A stretch of DNA of 64,000 nt. Origin: Chromobacterium amazonense (GTDB lineage Bacteria > Pseudomonadota > Gammaproteobacteria > Burkholderiales > Chromobacteriaceae). Position numbers and translations under genes: made by a program. This document shows positions 35,217 through 43,191 of the stretch, in pieces. Every line of letters begins with the position of its first letter. Within the stretch, counting starts at the first letter, position 1. The notes under the pieces are model-generated. The model was not told where the DNA came from. It saw only the letters and a program-made list of their open reading frames with translations, and ran no database searches. The DNA lies in NCBI RefSeq assembly GCF_001855565.1, contig NZ_MKCR01000003.1:186001-250000 (forward strand), read 5' to 3'.

Positions 35217-36655
35217 TGTCTCACCAATCCGAACTGATCGCCGGGGATATCCTGGAATACCTAAAGCAGCATGAGAACAAGGACTTGCTGCGCTTCATCA
35301 CCTGCGGCAGCGTGGATGACGGCAAGTCCACGCTGATCGGCCGCCTGCTGCACGACTCCAAGCTGATTTTCGAAGACCAGCTGGCGGCGATCGAGCGCGA
35401 CTCGAAAAAGTACAACACCACCGACCAGGAAATCGATCTGGCGCTGCTGGTAGACGGCTTGCAGGCGGAGCGGGAGCAGGGCATCACCATCGATGTCGCC
35501 TATCGCTATTTCAGCACCGACAAGCGCAAGTTCATCATTGCCGACTGCCCCGGGCACGAGCAGTACACCCGCAATATGGCCACCGGCGCGTCCACCAGCA
35601 ATCTGGCCATCATCCTGATCGACGCGCGGCGCGGCGTGCAGACGCAAACCCGCCGCCATAGCTATATCGTCAGCCTGTTGGGCATCCGCCATGTCATCGT
35701 CGCCGTCAACAAGATGGACCTGGTGGACTACAGCGAGGAAGTATTCAACCGCATCCGCGACGAATACCTGACCTTTGCCGAGCATCTGGATATTCCCGAC
35801 ATCCATTTCGTGCCGATCTCCGCTTTGCGCGGCGACAACGTGGTCAGCCGCACCGAGGCCGCGCCGTGGTACCAAGGCGCCACGCTGATGCATCTATTGG
35901 AAAACATCCAGATCAACCATGACGCCGGCCTGGATGCGTTTCGCCTGCCGGTGCAGTATGTCAACCGGCCCAATCTGGATTTTCGCGGTTTCTGCGGCAC
36001 CATTGCCAGTGGCGCCATCCATCCTGGCGACCTGATCGTGGCGCTGCCATCCGGCAAGCAAAGCCGGGTCAAGGATATCGTCACCTATGATTGCAAGTTG
36101 GCGCGCGCCTCGGCCGGCCAGGCGGTGACGCTGACGCTGGAGGATGAAATCGACGTCTCGCGCGGCGACATGCTGGTACGGGCCGACGAGCAAAGGCCCC
36201 ATGTATCGCGCAGTTTCGACGCTCATCTGGTGGCGATGAGCGAAGCGCCGCTGCGGCCGGGCAAGGAGTATGGTTTCAAGCTGGCAGGAAAATACGTCAC
36301 GGGCCGCATCGAGTCCGTCCTGCATCGCACCGACGTCAATACTCTGCAGAACAATCCGGCCGATACGCTGGCCTTGAACGAGATTGGCCTGTGCCGCATC
36401 GCGCTGAACAGCTCCGCCGTATTCGATCCCTACCGCGAATGCCGCGGCAGCGGCAGCCTGATCGTGATCGACCGCTTGAACAACGGCACGGTAGCCGCCG
36501 GCATGATCCGCTCGCACAATGATGATTCTGCGCTGGCCGAGCTGTCCCAGTGGCAATTGTTTGAGCAGGAACTGGACGTGCTGCTGCAGAAGCATCTTCC
36601 GGGGATGAGCCGCCAGGAGCTGGCGAGCAAACTGTTGGGGGACGCTGGCGATTAG
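35216..36655 (+). CDS. cysN: sulfate adenylyltransferase subunit 1 (GTPase)
   Basis: A 479-aa EF-Tu-like GTPase that couples GTP hydrolysis to sulfate activation by CysD. G1 is [10 protein letters not shown], the switch region [14 protein letters not shown]3 [13 protein letters not shown]4 NKMDL and G5 ISAL, followed by two beta-barrel domains. There is no C-terminal APS kinase fusion (CysC), given the length of 479 aa. A hairpin with 11-bp arms (CCATGAGCCTG/CAGGCTCATGG, 36681-36718) follows the stop but has no T-run. Confidence 0.96.
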   Translation: MSHQSELIAGDILEYLKQHENKDLLRFITCGSVDDGKSTLIGRLLHDSKLIFEDQLAAIERDSKKYNTTDQEIDLALLVDGLQAEREQGITIDVAYRYFSTDKRKFIIADCPGHEQYTRNMATGASTSNLAIILIDARRGVQTQTRRHSYIVSLLGIRHVIVAVNKMDLVDYSEEVFNRIRDEYLTFAEHLDIPDIHFVPISALRGDNVVSRTEAAPWYQGATLMHLLENIQINHDAGLDAFRLPVQYVNRPNLDFRGFCGTIASGAIHPGDLIVALPSGKQSRVKDIVTYDCKLARASAGQAVTLTLEDEIDVSRGDMLVRADEQRPHVSRSFDAHLVAMSEAPLRPGKEYGFKLAGKYVTGRIESVLHRTDVNTLQNNPADTLALNEIGLCRIALNSSAVFDPYRECRGSGSLIVIDRLNNGTVAAGMIRSHNDDSALAELSQWQLFEQELDVLLQKHLPGMSRQELASKLLGDAGD

Positions 36656-36852
36656 CGCGGCCGCTGCGCCATGGAGAATGCCCATGAGCCTGCCGGTTTG
36701 CGCCGCCAGGCTCATGGCATATGGGGGCTAAGTATTTGGCGTAAGTGCAGGTTGCAAGGCATTCGCCAGTCTTTGAGGAACGCCTGCCTGCCATCTAGGC
36801 CTTGCCAATTGGGGAGCGTTTTTTGACATGCGCTTGGACTCCTCCAGGGGCA

Positions 36853-37213
36853 TTACATCAGCGCCTTGATGTTGTGCAGTTTAGTCAGCGGTTGCGACTC
36901 CCTGCCGTGATAAACGCTGCGGGGGTCTAGCACTTGATAAAGATAGTCGCGCTGCGCGCGTAGTTGATCGCAGGTGTATCGAGGCGCCGTCACCTGTATG
37001 GGTTGGCGGTTTTCGCTTTGCGCCTTGCGCCTTGATAGCGGCGATGCCGGGGTCGTCTACGTTCAGCATCATGCGTTTGTACGTGGTACCGGCCGGGCAG
37101 AATTGTGCGCTGGTGAAGATCGTCGATTCCGTGTTGTCGATCTTGCATTCGATCACGGCTCCGTGAGCGGCTATTGATGCTAAGCCGCTTGCGATGGCTA
37201 TCCATTTCTTCAT
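36853..37213 (-). pseudogene. small secreted protein, disrupted by a single-base frameshift
   Basis: It starts with a clear signal peptide (MKKWIAIASGLASIAAHGAV), followed by IECKIDNTESTIFTSAQFCPAGTTYKRMMLNVDD. After the codons for HTGDGA (about 36980) the current frame becomes Arg/Ser-rich. Reading one base later gives YTCDQLRAQRDYLYQVLDPR and then RESQPLTKLHNIKALM with a stop at 36853. The continuation looks like natural protein, so one extra base (or loss of two) near 36977-36983 has broken a gene of about 119 codons. The function is unknown. Confidence 0.6.
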
Positions 37214-37294
37214 ATTGTCACCCGTATATATTGAACATCAGCCCGTAGCGGGCTTGCAGGTGGCAATTGTCCCTTTATAAATTCCCATATGTCA

Positions 37295-37453
37295 TTAGAT
37301 TTCGATCAGTTCAGCTTGACGTTCTGCCAGCTTGTTCGGAATTTCAAAGAGGTTGATTCTCATGCCAGCTTGCTGGGCATGCCAGGGCGGGGCCTCGCCG
37401 GTGAGTTCGTCCGGGCTGCATGGCAATGCCGCAATGGGTTGGCTGCGTTTCAT
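37295..37453 (-). CDS. small protein (52 aa) translationally coupled to rep
   Basis: ATG 37453-37451 overlaps the stop of the replication gene (ATGA). The product begins MKRSQPIAALPCSPDELTGE and ends in an amphipathic helix LAERQAELIEI. It has no signal peptide or membrane segment. The tight coupling suggests a phage-derived gene. It lies outside the left dif-like site, so it may belong to an earlier integrated phage. The function is unknown. Confidence 0.55.
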   Translation of the reverse strand: MKRSQPIAALPCSPDELTGEAPPWHAQQAGMRINLFEIPNKLAERQAELIEI

Positions 37454-38799
37454 GATGCGGCGTTGGTTTGATGGGATGCTTTTAGTATGACTTGATTGTC
37501 GTATTTCAGCGGCGTCTGGTTGGGCATAGCATATTTGACATAATATAGATTATACGAACCATCAGACGTCTTCGATATCAGCAGCGCCATGGCCTCGCTG
37601 TCCTCCTGTATGCGGCGCTGATACTCGGCGTATGCCTCGCCGGCCTCTGGACACGTAAAGCCGGCCGTCGCGTCGGCGCGGCGTTTCAGCATCAGCACAA
37701 TGTCGCCCAATTGTGACCAGTCGCCATGCGCATGCACGCCGATCAGCTCTTGCATGAGGCCGTAGTACTGACGGATGAAATGTTGCGCGCGCGTGTCCAG
37801 TCTGCTATCGCGGTCGTTCGGCTGAACTTGCAGGCGGCAGCGCTCCGTGGCCACGAAGAAAGGCGCAAAACGGATATACGGCGTCATGGCCCATATGTCC
37901 ATGAACGCGCCCTTGACGATGCTCTGCCACGCGATCAGCTGCGCGGCGGTACCCTTAGGCCGCAATTGCACCTCGGCGCGCACCCAGCCCGCCAAATCGG
38001 CCCGTTTCAGTTGTTTGCCTTTCTCGTACATGCGGAACATGTGGACGTCGCCTGACCCCATGTAAAACGTGCTACCGGCTCCGCTGCCCTTGTCGTCGAT
38101 TTCCCTGATTTTCGGCTTAGCGCCACGCTGGCCTTGCGTGTTCCAGTTTTCATGAACGGACGTGAGGAATTCAACGCCTTGCCGGTACAGGCCACAGACA
38201 TTCAGATCGACGCAGACGTCGCCGCGCGACAGGCGGAACGGCTCGGGCCCGAACAGGCGCACAAGCAGCGCTGCAGCCTTGATCGCCAGCGGCCCGGAGC
38301 GCTCGAACATCATCGTGCCGCGCTGGGACTCGCCGCCGTGGTAGACAGTGACAATCGCATCGGTCAGCGCGTTGGCGTCGCAGTGAACGGCGAACGCGTA
38401 CTTGTAACCGAACTTGGCGCGGACATCGACCAGATGGAAGCCGTCCAGGCGCAGCGCCTCCTCGACTTGGTCGGCGTGCAAGGTGGTCGATACCAGTGTC
38501 AGCCAGTCCAGCGCCAGACCCAGCGGCTCGCCGGCCGATGACTCGGACGTGCAGGCAATCGACGGCAAATTGTCGAGGGTGTGGCTTTCGACCGACAGGC
38601 CGCTATATTGCGTTTTGGAATTAAAAACAGGCAAAACCAGCCGCTCAGTTTGGTTTTTGGAGCCTTGAAAGGTATTTGACCCCCGTGTTACAGGGTACGG
38701 GGGTCTAATGTTGGCGTCGCCGACGCTGGCGCGCGCGGACGCGAGTTCGGAAACGGAGTGGAATTCCTGATCGGCAGGAGGTATAGTTCGGGCATGCAT
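37450..38799 (-). CDS. inovirus replication initiation protein (Rep_trans family)
   Basis: A 449-aa rolling-circle initiator of the type found in CTX/MDA-like filamentous phages (PF02486). The core has LALDWLTLVSTTLH, PFRLSRGDVCVDLN (initiator motif), STFYMGSGDVHMFRMYEKGKQ and VRAEVQLRPKG. It would nick the plus origin of the double-stranded form. The N-terminal 90 residues are less conserved-looking. The last ~31 codons lie beyond the dif-like junction and are followed by a coupled 52-aa gene, so the present C-terminus may be a host/phage hybrid. The weak ribosome site upstream of ATG 38799 leaves the start uncertain. Confidence 0.85.
   Translation of the reverse strand: MHARTIPPADQEFHSVSELASARASVGDANIRPPYPVTRGSNTFQGSKNQTERLVLPVFNSKTQYSGLSVESHTLDNLPSIACTSESSAGEPLGLALDWLTLVSTTLHADQVEEALRLDGFHLVDVRAKFGYKYAFAVHCDANALTDAIVTVYHGGESQRGTMMFERSGPLAIKAAALLVRLFGPEPFRLSRGDVCVDLNVCGLYRQGVEFLTSVHENWNTQGQRGAKPKIREIDDKGSGAGSTFYMGSGDVHMFRMYEKGKQLKRADLAGWVRAEVQLRPKGTAAQLIAWQSIVKGAFMDIWAMTPYIRFAPFFVATERCRLQVQPNDRDSRLDTRAQHFIRQYYGLMQELIGVHAHGDWSQLGDIVLMLKRRADATAGFTCPEAGEAYAEYQRRIQEDSEAMALLISKTSDGSYNLYYVKYAMPNQTPLKYDNQVILKASHQTNAAS
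37533..37560 (-). other. dif-like XerCD site, left prophage junction
   Basis: Read on the minus strand it has an XerC-type arm GGTTCGTATAA, a 6-base centre TCTATA and an XerD-type arm TTATGTCAAAT. It matches E. coli dif at 24 of 28 positions. It lies inside the 3' part of rep (codons for GSYNLYYVKY). The XerD-type arm faces the host side. Confidence 0.85.
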
Positions 38800-39164
38800 C
38801 GCAGGGCCTATCTGTGATGTTGGAAGTACCCCGCCAGCTGCTGATAACAGCTCGACGGGTAGATTCTGGAACCCCGGTCAGTTGGCGCTGCCGGGGTTTC
38901 TTCATTTCATGATGCGTGAATCATATCCCCGGAAAAGGGATACCGCAAGCAGGGCCTGCCGGCGGCGGACTGGCCCACCGCCTGCGGAGCCGGCAAAGGC
39001 CGGCTGTCCTCGGACGCTGGGACAGTCTGGGTATTTCGCGTTAGAGAAACAGGTTAAAAGAAACGAATCGCGCAATAATGTAATAAAAATTAGATCCGTT
39101 AAAGAAATTAAGTTGCGGAAAATGGATCTAAATTTGAATTAATAATGCTGGAACAAGGGAGAAA
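38800..39164. other. phage intergenic region with hairpin cluster, candidate origin/packaging signal
   Basis: No protein gene is seen. From 38829 to about 39012 there are several strong hairpins: CCCG..AGCTG/CAGCT..CGGG (38829-38857), ACCCCGG/CCGGGGT (38871-38897), and GC-rich repeats around GCCGGC. The adjoining 39020-39140 stretch is very AT-rich and contains the inverted repeat TTAGATCC/GGATCTAA. Filamentous phages keep replication origins and the packaging hairpin in such a region next to rep. Confidence 0.55.
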
Positions 39165-39251
39165 TCAGCGCCAAGTAATCGCCAAATAGCATGGAGTCAG
39201 AAGCAGCGGCAGGCCGAAGACGATAAGAAGAATGAGGTTTTCAGTTCCCAT
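39165..39251 (-). CDS. tiny membrane protein (28 aa) downstream of zot
   Basis: ATG 39251 overlaps the end of the Zot gene and is preceded by GGAG at 8 bases. The product starts MGTENLILLIVFGLPLLL and is almost wholly one transmembrane helix ending in ITWR. It is similar in size to the minor coat proteins pVII and pIX of M13 (32-33 aa), but no homology can be claimed. Confidence 0.5.
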   Translation of the reverse strand: MGTENLILLIVFGLPLLLTPCYLAITWR

Positions 39252-40143
39252 TTTGAATGCTCCGTAATGATTTGGTGAACAGGGACAGATTCAGGGGCAG
39301 TTGATTTGCTGGCTCAAGAGGAGTTCGCATTCGAGGTCGGATTGCTGGACGCTTGTGTAAGCCGAAATAGACAGGTAGCACCATAACAGCAACAAGCAAA
39401 CAACGAATAGCCAATAACGTGACACGGCGTATTTTCTCCCAACGGGTTAATTCTGGCGGCAAGTAGCGCCCTTCCCTATGCCAATTCGGCAACATGCAGT
39501 AAGCCCCCTGTATTTCTGATTCGCCATCCACCTCTAGAATTTCCTGCTCGGTGTCGTAGCATTCGAAGGCTCGCGAGCCGGTGGAATACCATGTGTCCGC
39601 TTTGATCGGCGGATTCATGCGGCCATAGAAAACGCGACCGATAAACCACTTGGGCATTTTGAGGCCGGTCAAGCGGGTGACGAATGGAATGGCGAGCTTG
39701 TCCAGGCGCAGGCAATCGACGGTGTATTCATGCAGGAGCTTGCGAATCTGCGAATCAAGGGCGTCGATGTCTTGAATGATGATGAAGACGTCCCAGCGCT
39801 TTTTACGGGCATGAACGAGCCATGACATGATCGACTTGCGCCCCTTTTCCTGCCAGTCGCGGGAATTGAGGAATACGGCGCATTCGTCCAGCACCAGCGC
39901 GCCGAAAGTGTCTTCCGCCCTGCTCTCGCTACCCTTGCCGAGCGCATCCAGATCATAGCCGGTCGGGATGTCCGGCAAGCGGATATAGGTTTGCTTGCTG
40001 CGGACATCGGGACAGAGTTTATCAAGACGGATATCGACGTTTCCGGCAATGCGTCTACCCTGCTCTGCATAGGCAATCAGACGGCCAACGCACTGAACCG
40101 ATTTGCCGCCGCCTAAGTGGCCCGTAACGAAATAGACGGACAT
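39241..40143 (-). CDS. zot: Zot-family (pI-like) morphogenesis ATPase
   Basis: A 300-aa inner-membrane assembly ATPase of filamentous phages. Walker A is GHLGGGKS near residue 8 and Walker B is ALVLDECAVF, with a transmembrane helix at about residues 235-257 (VTLLAIRCLLVAVMVLPVYFG). The short C-terminus would face the periplasm. It drives phage extrusion. Its ATG overlaps the TAA of the preceding 44-aa gene (TAATG). Confidence 0.93.
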   Translation of the reverse strand: MSVYFVTGHLGGGKSVQCVGRLIAYAEQGRRIAGNVDIRLDKLCPDVRSKQTYIRLPDIPTGYDLDALGKGSESRAEDTFGALVLDECAVFLNSRDWQEKGRKSIMSWLVHARKKRWDVFIIIQDIDALDSQIRKLLHEYTVDCLRLDKLAIPFVTRLTGLKMPKWFIGRVFYGRMNPPIKADTWYSTGSRAFECYDTEQEILEVDGESEIQGAYCMLPNWHREGRYLPPELTRWEKIRRVTLLAIRCLLVAVMVLPVYFGLHKRPAIRPRMRTPLEPANQLPLNLSLFTKSLRSIQNGN

Positions 40144-40277
40144 TAGCGGTCCTTGAGAATGCGCTTGTCTATGATGTCAAACAAGGCATTCCATACGGTG
40201 CAGAGACCGATTCCTGAAAGAATGCCGAACACGTAGGGAATGCAGAAGGCTAATACAAATTCTTGCAGTGTTTGCAT
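40143..40277 (-). CDS. tiny phage membrane protein (44 aa)
   Basis: ATG 40277 follows a strong AAGGAG site by 7 bases. The product MQTLQEFVLAFCIPYVFGIL continues SGIGLCTVWNALFDIID and ends with basic KRILKDR, giving one membrane helix. It lies between the pVI-like and Zot genes and overlaps zot. It may be a minor virion or assembly protein; no specific family is recognised. Confidence 0.65.
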   Translation of the reverse strand: MQTLQEFVLAFCIPYVFGILSGIGLCTVWNALFDIIDKRILKDR

Positions 40278-40288
40278 GGGTAATCTCC

Positions 40289-40645
40289 TTAAAATCCCGG
40301 ATCGTTTTTGCCGTAACCGGTAACGAGTTTTTTGGTTTTCCAAACGAGCCACATATAACCAAATTTGGCGACGCGGGCCGTAATGAGCGCGGAAAGGCAG
40401 GATGGCGCGCAATCGGGCAAAACGACCCATGTAGCGGACTGCCATAGTTGAGAATCAGGAACATGGATCATCGCAACAATCAGGCCCATGATAACCTGCT
40501 GAAATCCGATAAACGCGGTAACAAGCGCAACGAACAGGGTGATGATAACAGCAATCTCTTTGGCTCGTTTAATGCCGATTTTAGTCAGCACCTCCATGAT
40601 GAACGCGCCGAATTTATTAAAAAACCACTCGAATATTTTTGCCAT
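40289..40645 (-). CDS. inovirus pVI-like minor coat/membrane protein
   Basis: A 118-aa protein with two or three hydrophobic helices (IAVIITLFVALVTAFIGF, VIMGLIVAMIHV, and a C-terminal MWLVW region) and an amphipathic N-terminus MAKIFEWFFNKFGAFIMEVL. The position between the pIII-like and Zot genes is that of gene VI in filamentous phages, and it resembles DUF5455 proteins. The start follows GAGGAATCC. Confidence 0.75.
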   Translation of the reverse strand: MAKIFEWFFNKFGAFIMEVLTKIGIKRAKEIAVIITLFVALVTAFIGFQQVIMGLIVAMIHVPDSQLWQSATWVVLPDCAPSCLSALITARVAKFGYMWLVWKTKKLVTGYGKNDPGF

Positions 40646-40646
40646 T

Positions 40647-41996
40647 TTAGGATTCCTCGGGCTTGGTTTTGAGGAACATTCCCGCAATGGTTAATGCGGT
40701 GATGGAGTACCAGCCATATGAAAGCCCTTCGCGCATTGGAGCCAAATGTTTGCAAATATCAATATCCATGGGAATGACGCCGGCTATACCCATTGGAATG
40801 GTCAGGTGAATGGGCGAGCATTCAGGATTGGGGAATAGTTTCTGCAACCAATTCAGGTCCAGTGACGGCATTGACATTCCAGTAATGGCGGAAAAATCCG
40901 GGGTATTGTCTGGAATATCTGTACTGGGCTTGTCGGTTTTCTCAGATACGGCGGTGCCGTCGAGGATGGATTTAATGGTATCGAGAACGGATTTTTGCGT
41001 GGCCTCCTGCGCAACGCCACATGTCCCTACGTCCTGACATGTCACAGGCGGATTTTGCGTACCGGTTCCAGTTCCTGCACCCGTACCCGCACCGATCAAA
41101 TCGCCGATTTTATTACCGTCCTGAACGGTTTGAGATTTAACCACCATGGCACCGCCACCGGATGCGCCAGTCACATAATCAATATCGGTGGATACGGTCT
41201 GGATTTTGCCATTCGAGGAATTGCCCAACGTCAATATGCGTGAACCGGTCGGGGTTGGCTGTATCGCGGCCTCAATGTCGTCTTTGGAGGGAGGCTGAAC
41301 CACAATAAAACCGCCACGCGTTGAAACTCGAGTGCCATCACCGGCAGTCACATAACCGGCCTTCATGCCAGCTATACATGAAGGGTTGGTATTGTCGAAC
41401 GAGAAATTGCCAGCGGCGAAATAAGCCTCACAGTCCATACCGGAAGGTTTTTGAACGGCAGACGGATCAGATAAATTGCAGGTATCCGCACCAGTGCAGC
41501 TATAACCACTAGGCGCAGGTTGATTATTAGGAACATTGCCATCAATAGTACCGCCAGCTGAATCAGAAATACACGAACCATAGGCATAACGAACATCAGG
41601 ATATCTAGATGCATACAGTTGACGACAATATGAAGAACCATATGACTGACGACCGGCAGCACTGCCAGGACTAGGAACAGTTGGCGGCGGAACAGGTTTG
41701 CCCGATGCCGGATCGCGCCCCCAATTCGGCGGCTGAGCCATGCCTCCTGGGCTAGTGGCGACAGGAACAGGCCCCTGATTAGTACAAGTGGAACAAGTAG
41801 CAGCGGCAGACGCACCAATGGTGATGGCCGCGCCGGTAATGACCTGGCCAACAGTAACGCCCTCGAGCGCGACACCGGCCAGCTCTATCAGGCCGGCAAC
41901 GAGTGGAACAAAGGCATACGCGCGAATCGGCAAGAACGTGAGGTTGAGGGTTACAACGGCAAGAAGAATATGACGGGCAAAGGGAATTCTGGGCAT
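40647..41996 (-). CDS. pIII/TspB-like attachment protein
   Basis: A 449-aa secreted, membrane-anchored virion protein. It has an N-terminal signal peptide (MPRIPFARHILLAVVTLNL.. to AYA), a hydrophobic segment, then a long Pro/Gly/Ser-rich, Cys-containing exodomain with low-complexity linkers (GAGTGAGTGTGTQ) and a C-terminal region with DICKHLAPMREGLSYGW and a final membrane helix. It resembles the TspB/pIII-like proteins of neisserial inoviruses. It would mediate receptor binding and release. It begins a new transcription segment after the coat-gene terminator. Confidence 0.78.
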   Translation of the reverse strand: MPRIPFARHILLAVVTLNLTFLPIRAYAFVPLVAGLIELAGVALEGVTVGQVITGAAITIGASAAATCSTCTNQGPVPVATSPGGMAQPPNWGRDPASGKPVPPPTVPSPGSAAGRQSYGSSYCRQLYASRYPDVRYAYGSCISDSAGGTIDGNVPNNQPAPSGYSCTGADTCNLSDPSAVQKPSGMDCEAYFAAGNFSFDNTNPSCIAGMKAGYVTAGDGTRVSTRGGFIVVQPPSKDDIEAAIQPTPTGSRILTLGNSSNGKIQTVSTDIDYVTGASGGGAMVVKSQTVQDGNKIGDLIGAGTGAGTGTGTQNPPVTCQDVGTCGVAQEATQKSVLDTIKSILDGTAVSEKTDKPSTDIPDNTPDFSAITGMSMPSLDLNWLQKLFPNPECSPIHLTIPMGIAGVIPMDIDICKHLAPMREGLSYGWYSITALTIAGMFLKTKPEES

Positions 41997-42013
41997 GGCG
42001 CAGCCTCTGTGTG

Positions 42014-42047
42014 AAAACGGCGCCCCCTCTGCGAGGGGGTGCCGTTT
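42014..42047 (-). terminator. strong terminator after the major coat gene
   Basis: On the minus strand the arms AACGGCACCCCCTC and GAGGGGGCGCCGTT (one mismatch) surround a GCA loop and end in a short T-run. Filamentous phages typically have a terminator right after gene VIII to keep coat-protein mRNA abundant. Confidence 0.85.
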
Positions 42048-42076
42048 CCCCTTCGAGGGAGCGCCAAGACGGGGAG

Positions 42077-42313
42077 TTAACCGATTTTCTTGAACAGCTT
42101 TTTGGCGATGCCGAACACAACCAGCACGGCCACGACGAACAGGACGAACGGAGCGACCGCGCCGGCTTGGCTGGTAGCCTGCGTCTGGACTGCCGTACCC
42201 ATGGCGGTAAGCTGGCCGGTCAGATCGGGCAGAGCCGCACCGTCGGCGAATGCCGCAACGGAAGCGAGAGACGACGCAAGAGCGACGAGGAACTGCTTAG
42301 CAGTGAGTTTCAT
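42077..42313 (-). CDS. inovirus major coat protein (pVIII-like)
   Basis: A 78-aa precursor with signal peptide MKLTAKQFLVALASSLASVAAFA, leaving a mature protein of about 55 aa. The mature part has the classic three zones: acidic/amphipathic N-terminus (DGAALPDLTGQLTAMG), a hydrophobic helix (APFVLFVVAVLVVFGI) and a basic C-terminus (AKKLFKKIG) that would contact the DNA. The start overlaps the upstream 40-aa gene (ATGA), and a terminator follows directly. Confidence 0.92.
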   Translation of the reverse strand: MKLTAKQFLVALASSLASVAAFADGAALPDLTGQLTAMGTAVQTQATSQAGAVAPFVLFVVAVLVVFGIAKKLFKKIG

Positions 42314-42432
42314 AGGATTTTCTCCAGTAGGGATTTTGCCGACCTGAAAGACAGGCCGACCAGAAAACCCACGCCCCAACAGCAGGCGAGGGACAAAGCA
42401 ACTAGGGATATTTCGGTTACAGACATCGTCAT
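42310..42432 (-). CDS. tiny phage membrane protein (40 aa)
   Basis: It is linked by ATGA overlaps on both sides: its ATG (42432) overlaps the stop of the 45-aa gene and its stop overlaps the coat gene start. The product begins MTMSVTEISLVALSLACCW, continues GVGFLVGLSFR and ends SAKSLLEKIL, giving a single membrane helix with a basic tail. A pVII/pIX-type minor coat role is plausible. A second in-frame ATG (42426) could be used. Confidence 0.7.
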   Translation of the reverse strand: MTMSVTEISLVALSLACCWGVGFLVGLSFRSAKSLLEKIL

Positions 42433-42566
42433 CGCTGCTGCCCCGAGAAAAAGCCGATGGCGAAGGAAACAAACATCGCAACAACGAGCATCAGCTCATT
42501 TGTGTTGAAGCCGCCCACCGCTGAAACGGCGGCAGCGACCGGAGCAGATGCGTTAACGGGGTTCAT
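42429..42566 (-). CDS. tiny phage membrane protein (45 aa)
   Basis: ATG 42566 overlaps the stop of the ssDNA-binding gene. The product has an Ala/Val-rich N-terminus (MNPVNASAPVAAAVSAVGG) and one membrane helix (LMLVVAMFVSFAIGFFSG) ending GQQR. It is in the pVII/pIX position, just before the coat genes. Confidence 0.72.
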   Translation of the reverse strand: MNPVNASAPVAAAVSAVGGFNTNELMLVVAMFVSFAIGFFSGQQR

Positions 42567-42895
42567 TTGCCGGCGCGCTCGAAAAGGGTTTTCTTGAGCA
42601 GCGGCGCGAAATGGTCGATGGGAATCAACCGCATATTCATTTGCACCGCCGAACCGTAATTGTTGAATCGGCATGCAAAAGGGTGAATAGTGTAGTCGCC
42701 CGGCTCATAGGGTTTTTGCCCCTTTTCGAGGCTGACTTGCGAGCGATACGGGTGACGGTCTTGATTGCCGTCCTTATCGACGCCATAGACCCAAACCGTT
42801 TGTTCGGGGATTTGGAATTCTTGGCCGTCCGATTTGCGGCGAACGGATTTCAGGCGAACTTGACCATCTTCGGGCTCAATACGAACGAGCAGCAT
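42563..42895 (-). CDS. inovirus single-stranded DNA-binding protein (gpV-like)
   Basis: A 110-aa all-beta, charged protein (VRIEPEDGQVRLKSVRRKSDGQEF, EQTVWVYGVDKDG, CRFNNYGSAVQMNMRLIPID). Its size and position at the start of the structural operon are those of gene V proteins, which coat single-stranded phage DNA and switch replication to packaging. Identity rests on size, charge and context. The AGGGAG ribosome site supports the start. Confidence 0.7.
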   Translation of the reverse strand: MLLVRIEPEDGQVRLKSVRRKSDGQEFQIPEQTVWVYGVDKDGNQDRHPYRSQVSLEKGQKPYEPGDYTIHPFACRFNNYGSAVQMNMRLIPIDHFAPLLKKTLFERAGK

Positions 42896-42907
42896 AGCTA
42901 TACTCCC

Positions 42908-43108
42908 TTAACGTGATGTAGAAGCGTCATTACGGCGCGGCGGCTGATATACCGGCTGGGGCGGCTGGGCGGGCGGAGTGTAGGGAACCGTCGCAGGCGC
43001 TGCCGGCGTGTTTACGATGTAAGTCATGGGTACGGGTGCATACATGTCGAGCCGACCGCCGGCAAAGGCGGCGGGTGCGGCCAAGATAAGCAGTGCGAAC
43101 TTTTTCAC
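42908..43108 (-). CDS. small secreted Pro-rich phage protein (66 aa)
   Basis: A GTG start (43108) follows AGGGAC. It encodes a signal peptide (KKFALLILAAPAAFA) and a short mature part rich in Pro, Tyr and Gln (VPYTPPAQPPQPVYQPPRR). It is the first leftward gene, next to the repressor's operators. The function is unknown. Confidence 0.6.
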   Translation of the reverse strand: MKKFALLILAAPAAFAGGRLDMYAPVPMTYIVNTPAAPATVPYTPPAQPPQPVYQPPRRNDASTSR

Positions 43109-43116
43109 GATAAAAG

Positions 43117-43164
43117 TCCCTAATGGGGGATACGTGAATATTAGAATATCCCCTTTTGGGGGAT
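43117..43164. promoter_or_regulatory. paired palindromic operators between repressor and phage operon
   Basis: Two palindromes of the form TCCC-N4/5-GGGGGA lie at 43117-43130 and 43149-43163 (the second extends to ATCCCC/GGGGAT). Their centres are about 32 bases apart, near three helical turns, so dimers could sit on the same DNA face. They are the likely binding sites of the divergent repressor. Confidence 0.72.
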
Positions 43165-43191
43165 GCAATATGGACAAAAGGACAGTTGACA

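Noticed and set aside
37289-37471. Rightward 60-codon open frame left of the prophage
   Set aside because: It is antisense to the ATGA-coupled 52-aa leftward gene, which has the better coding context.
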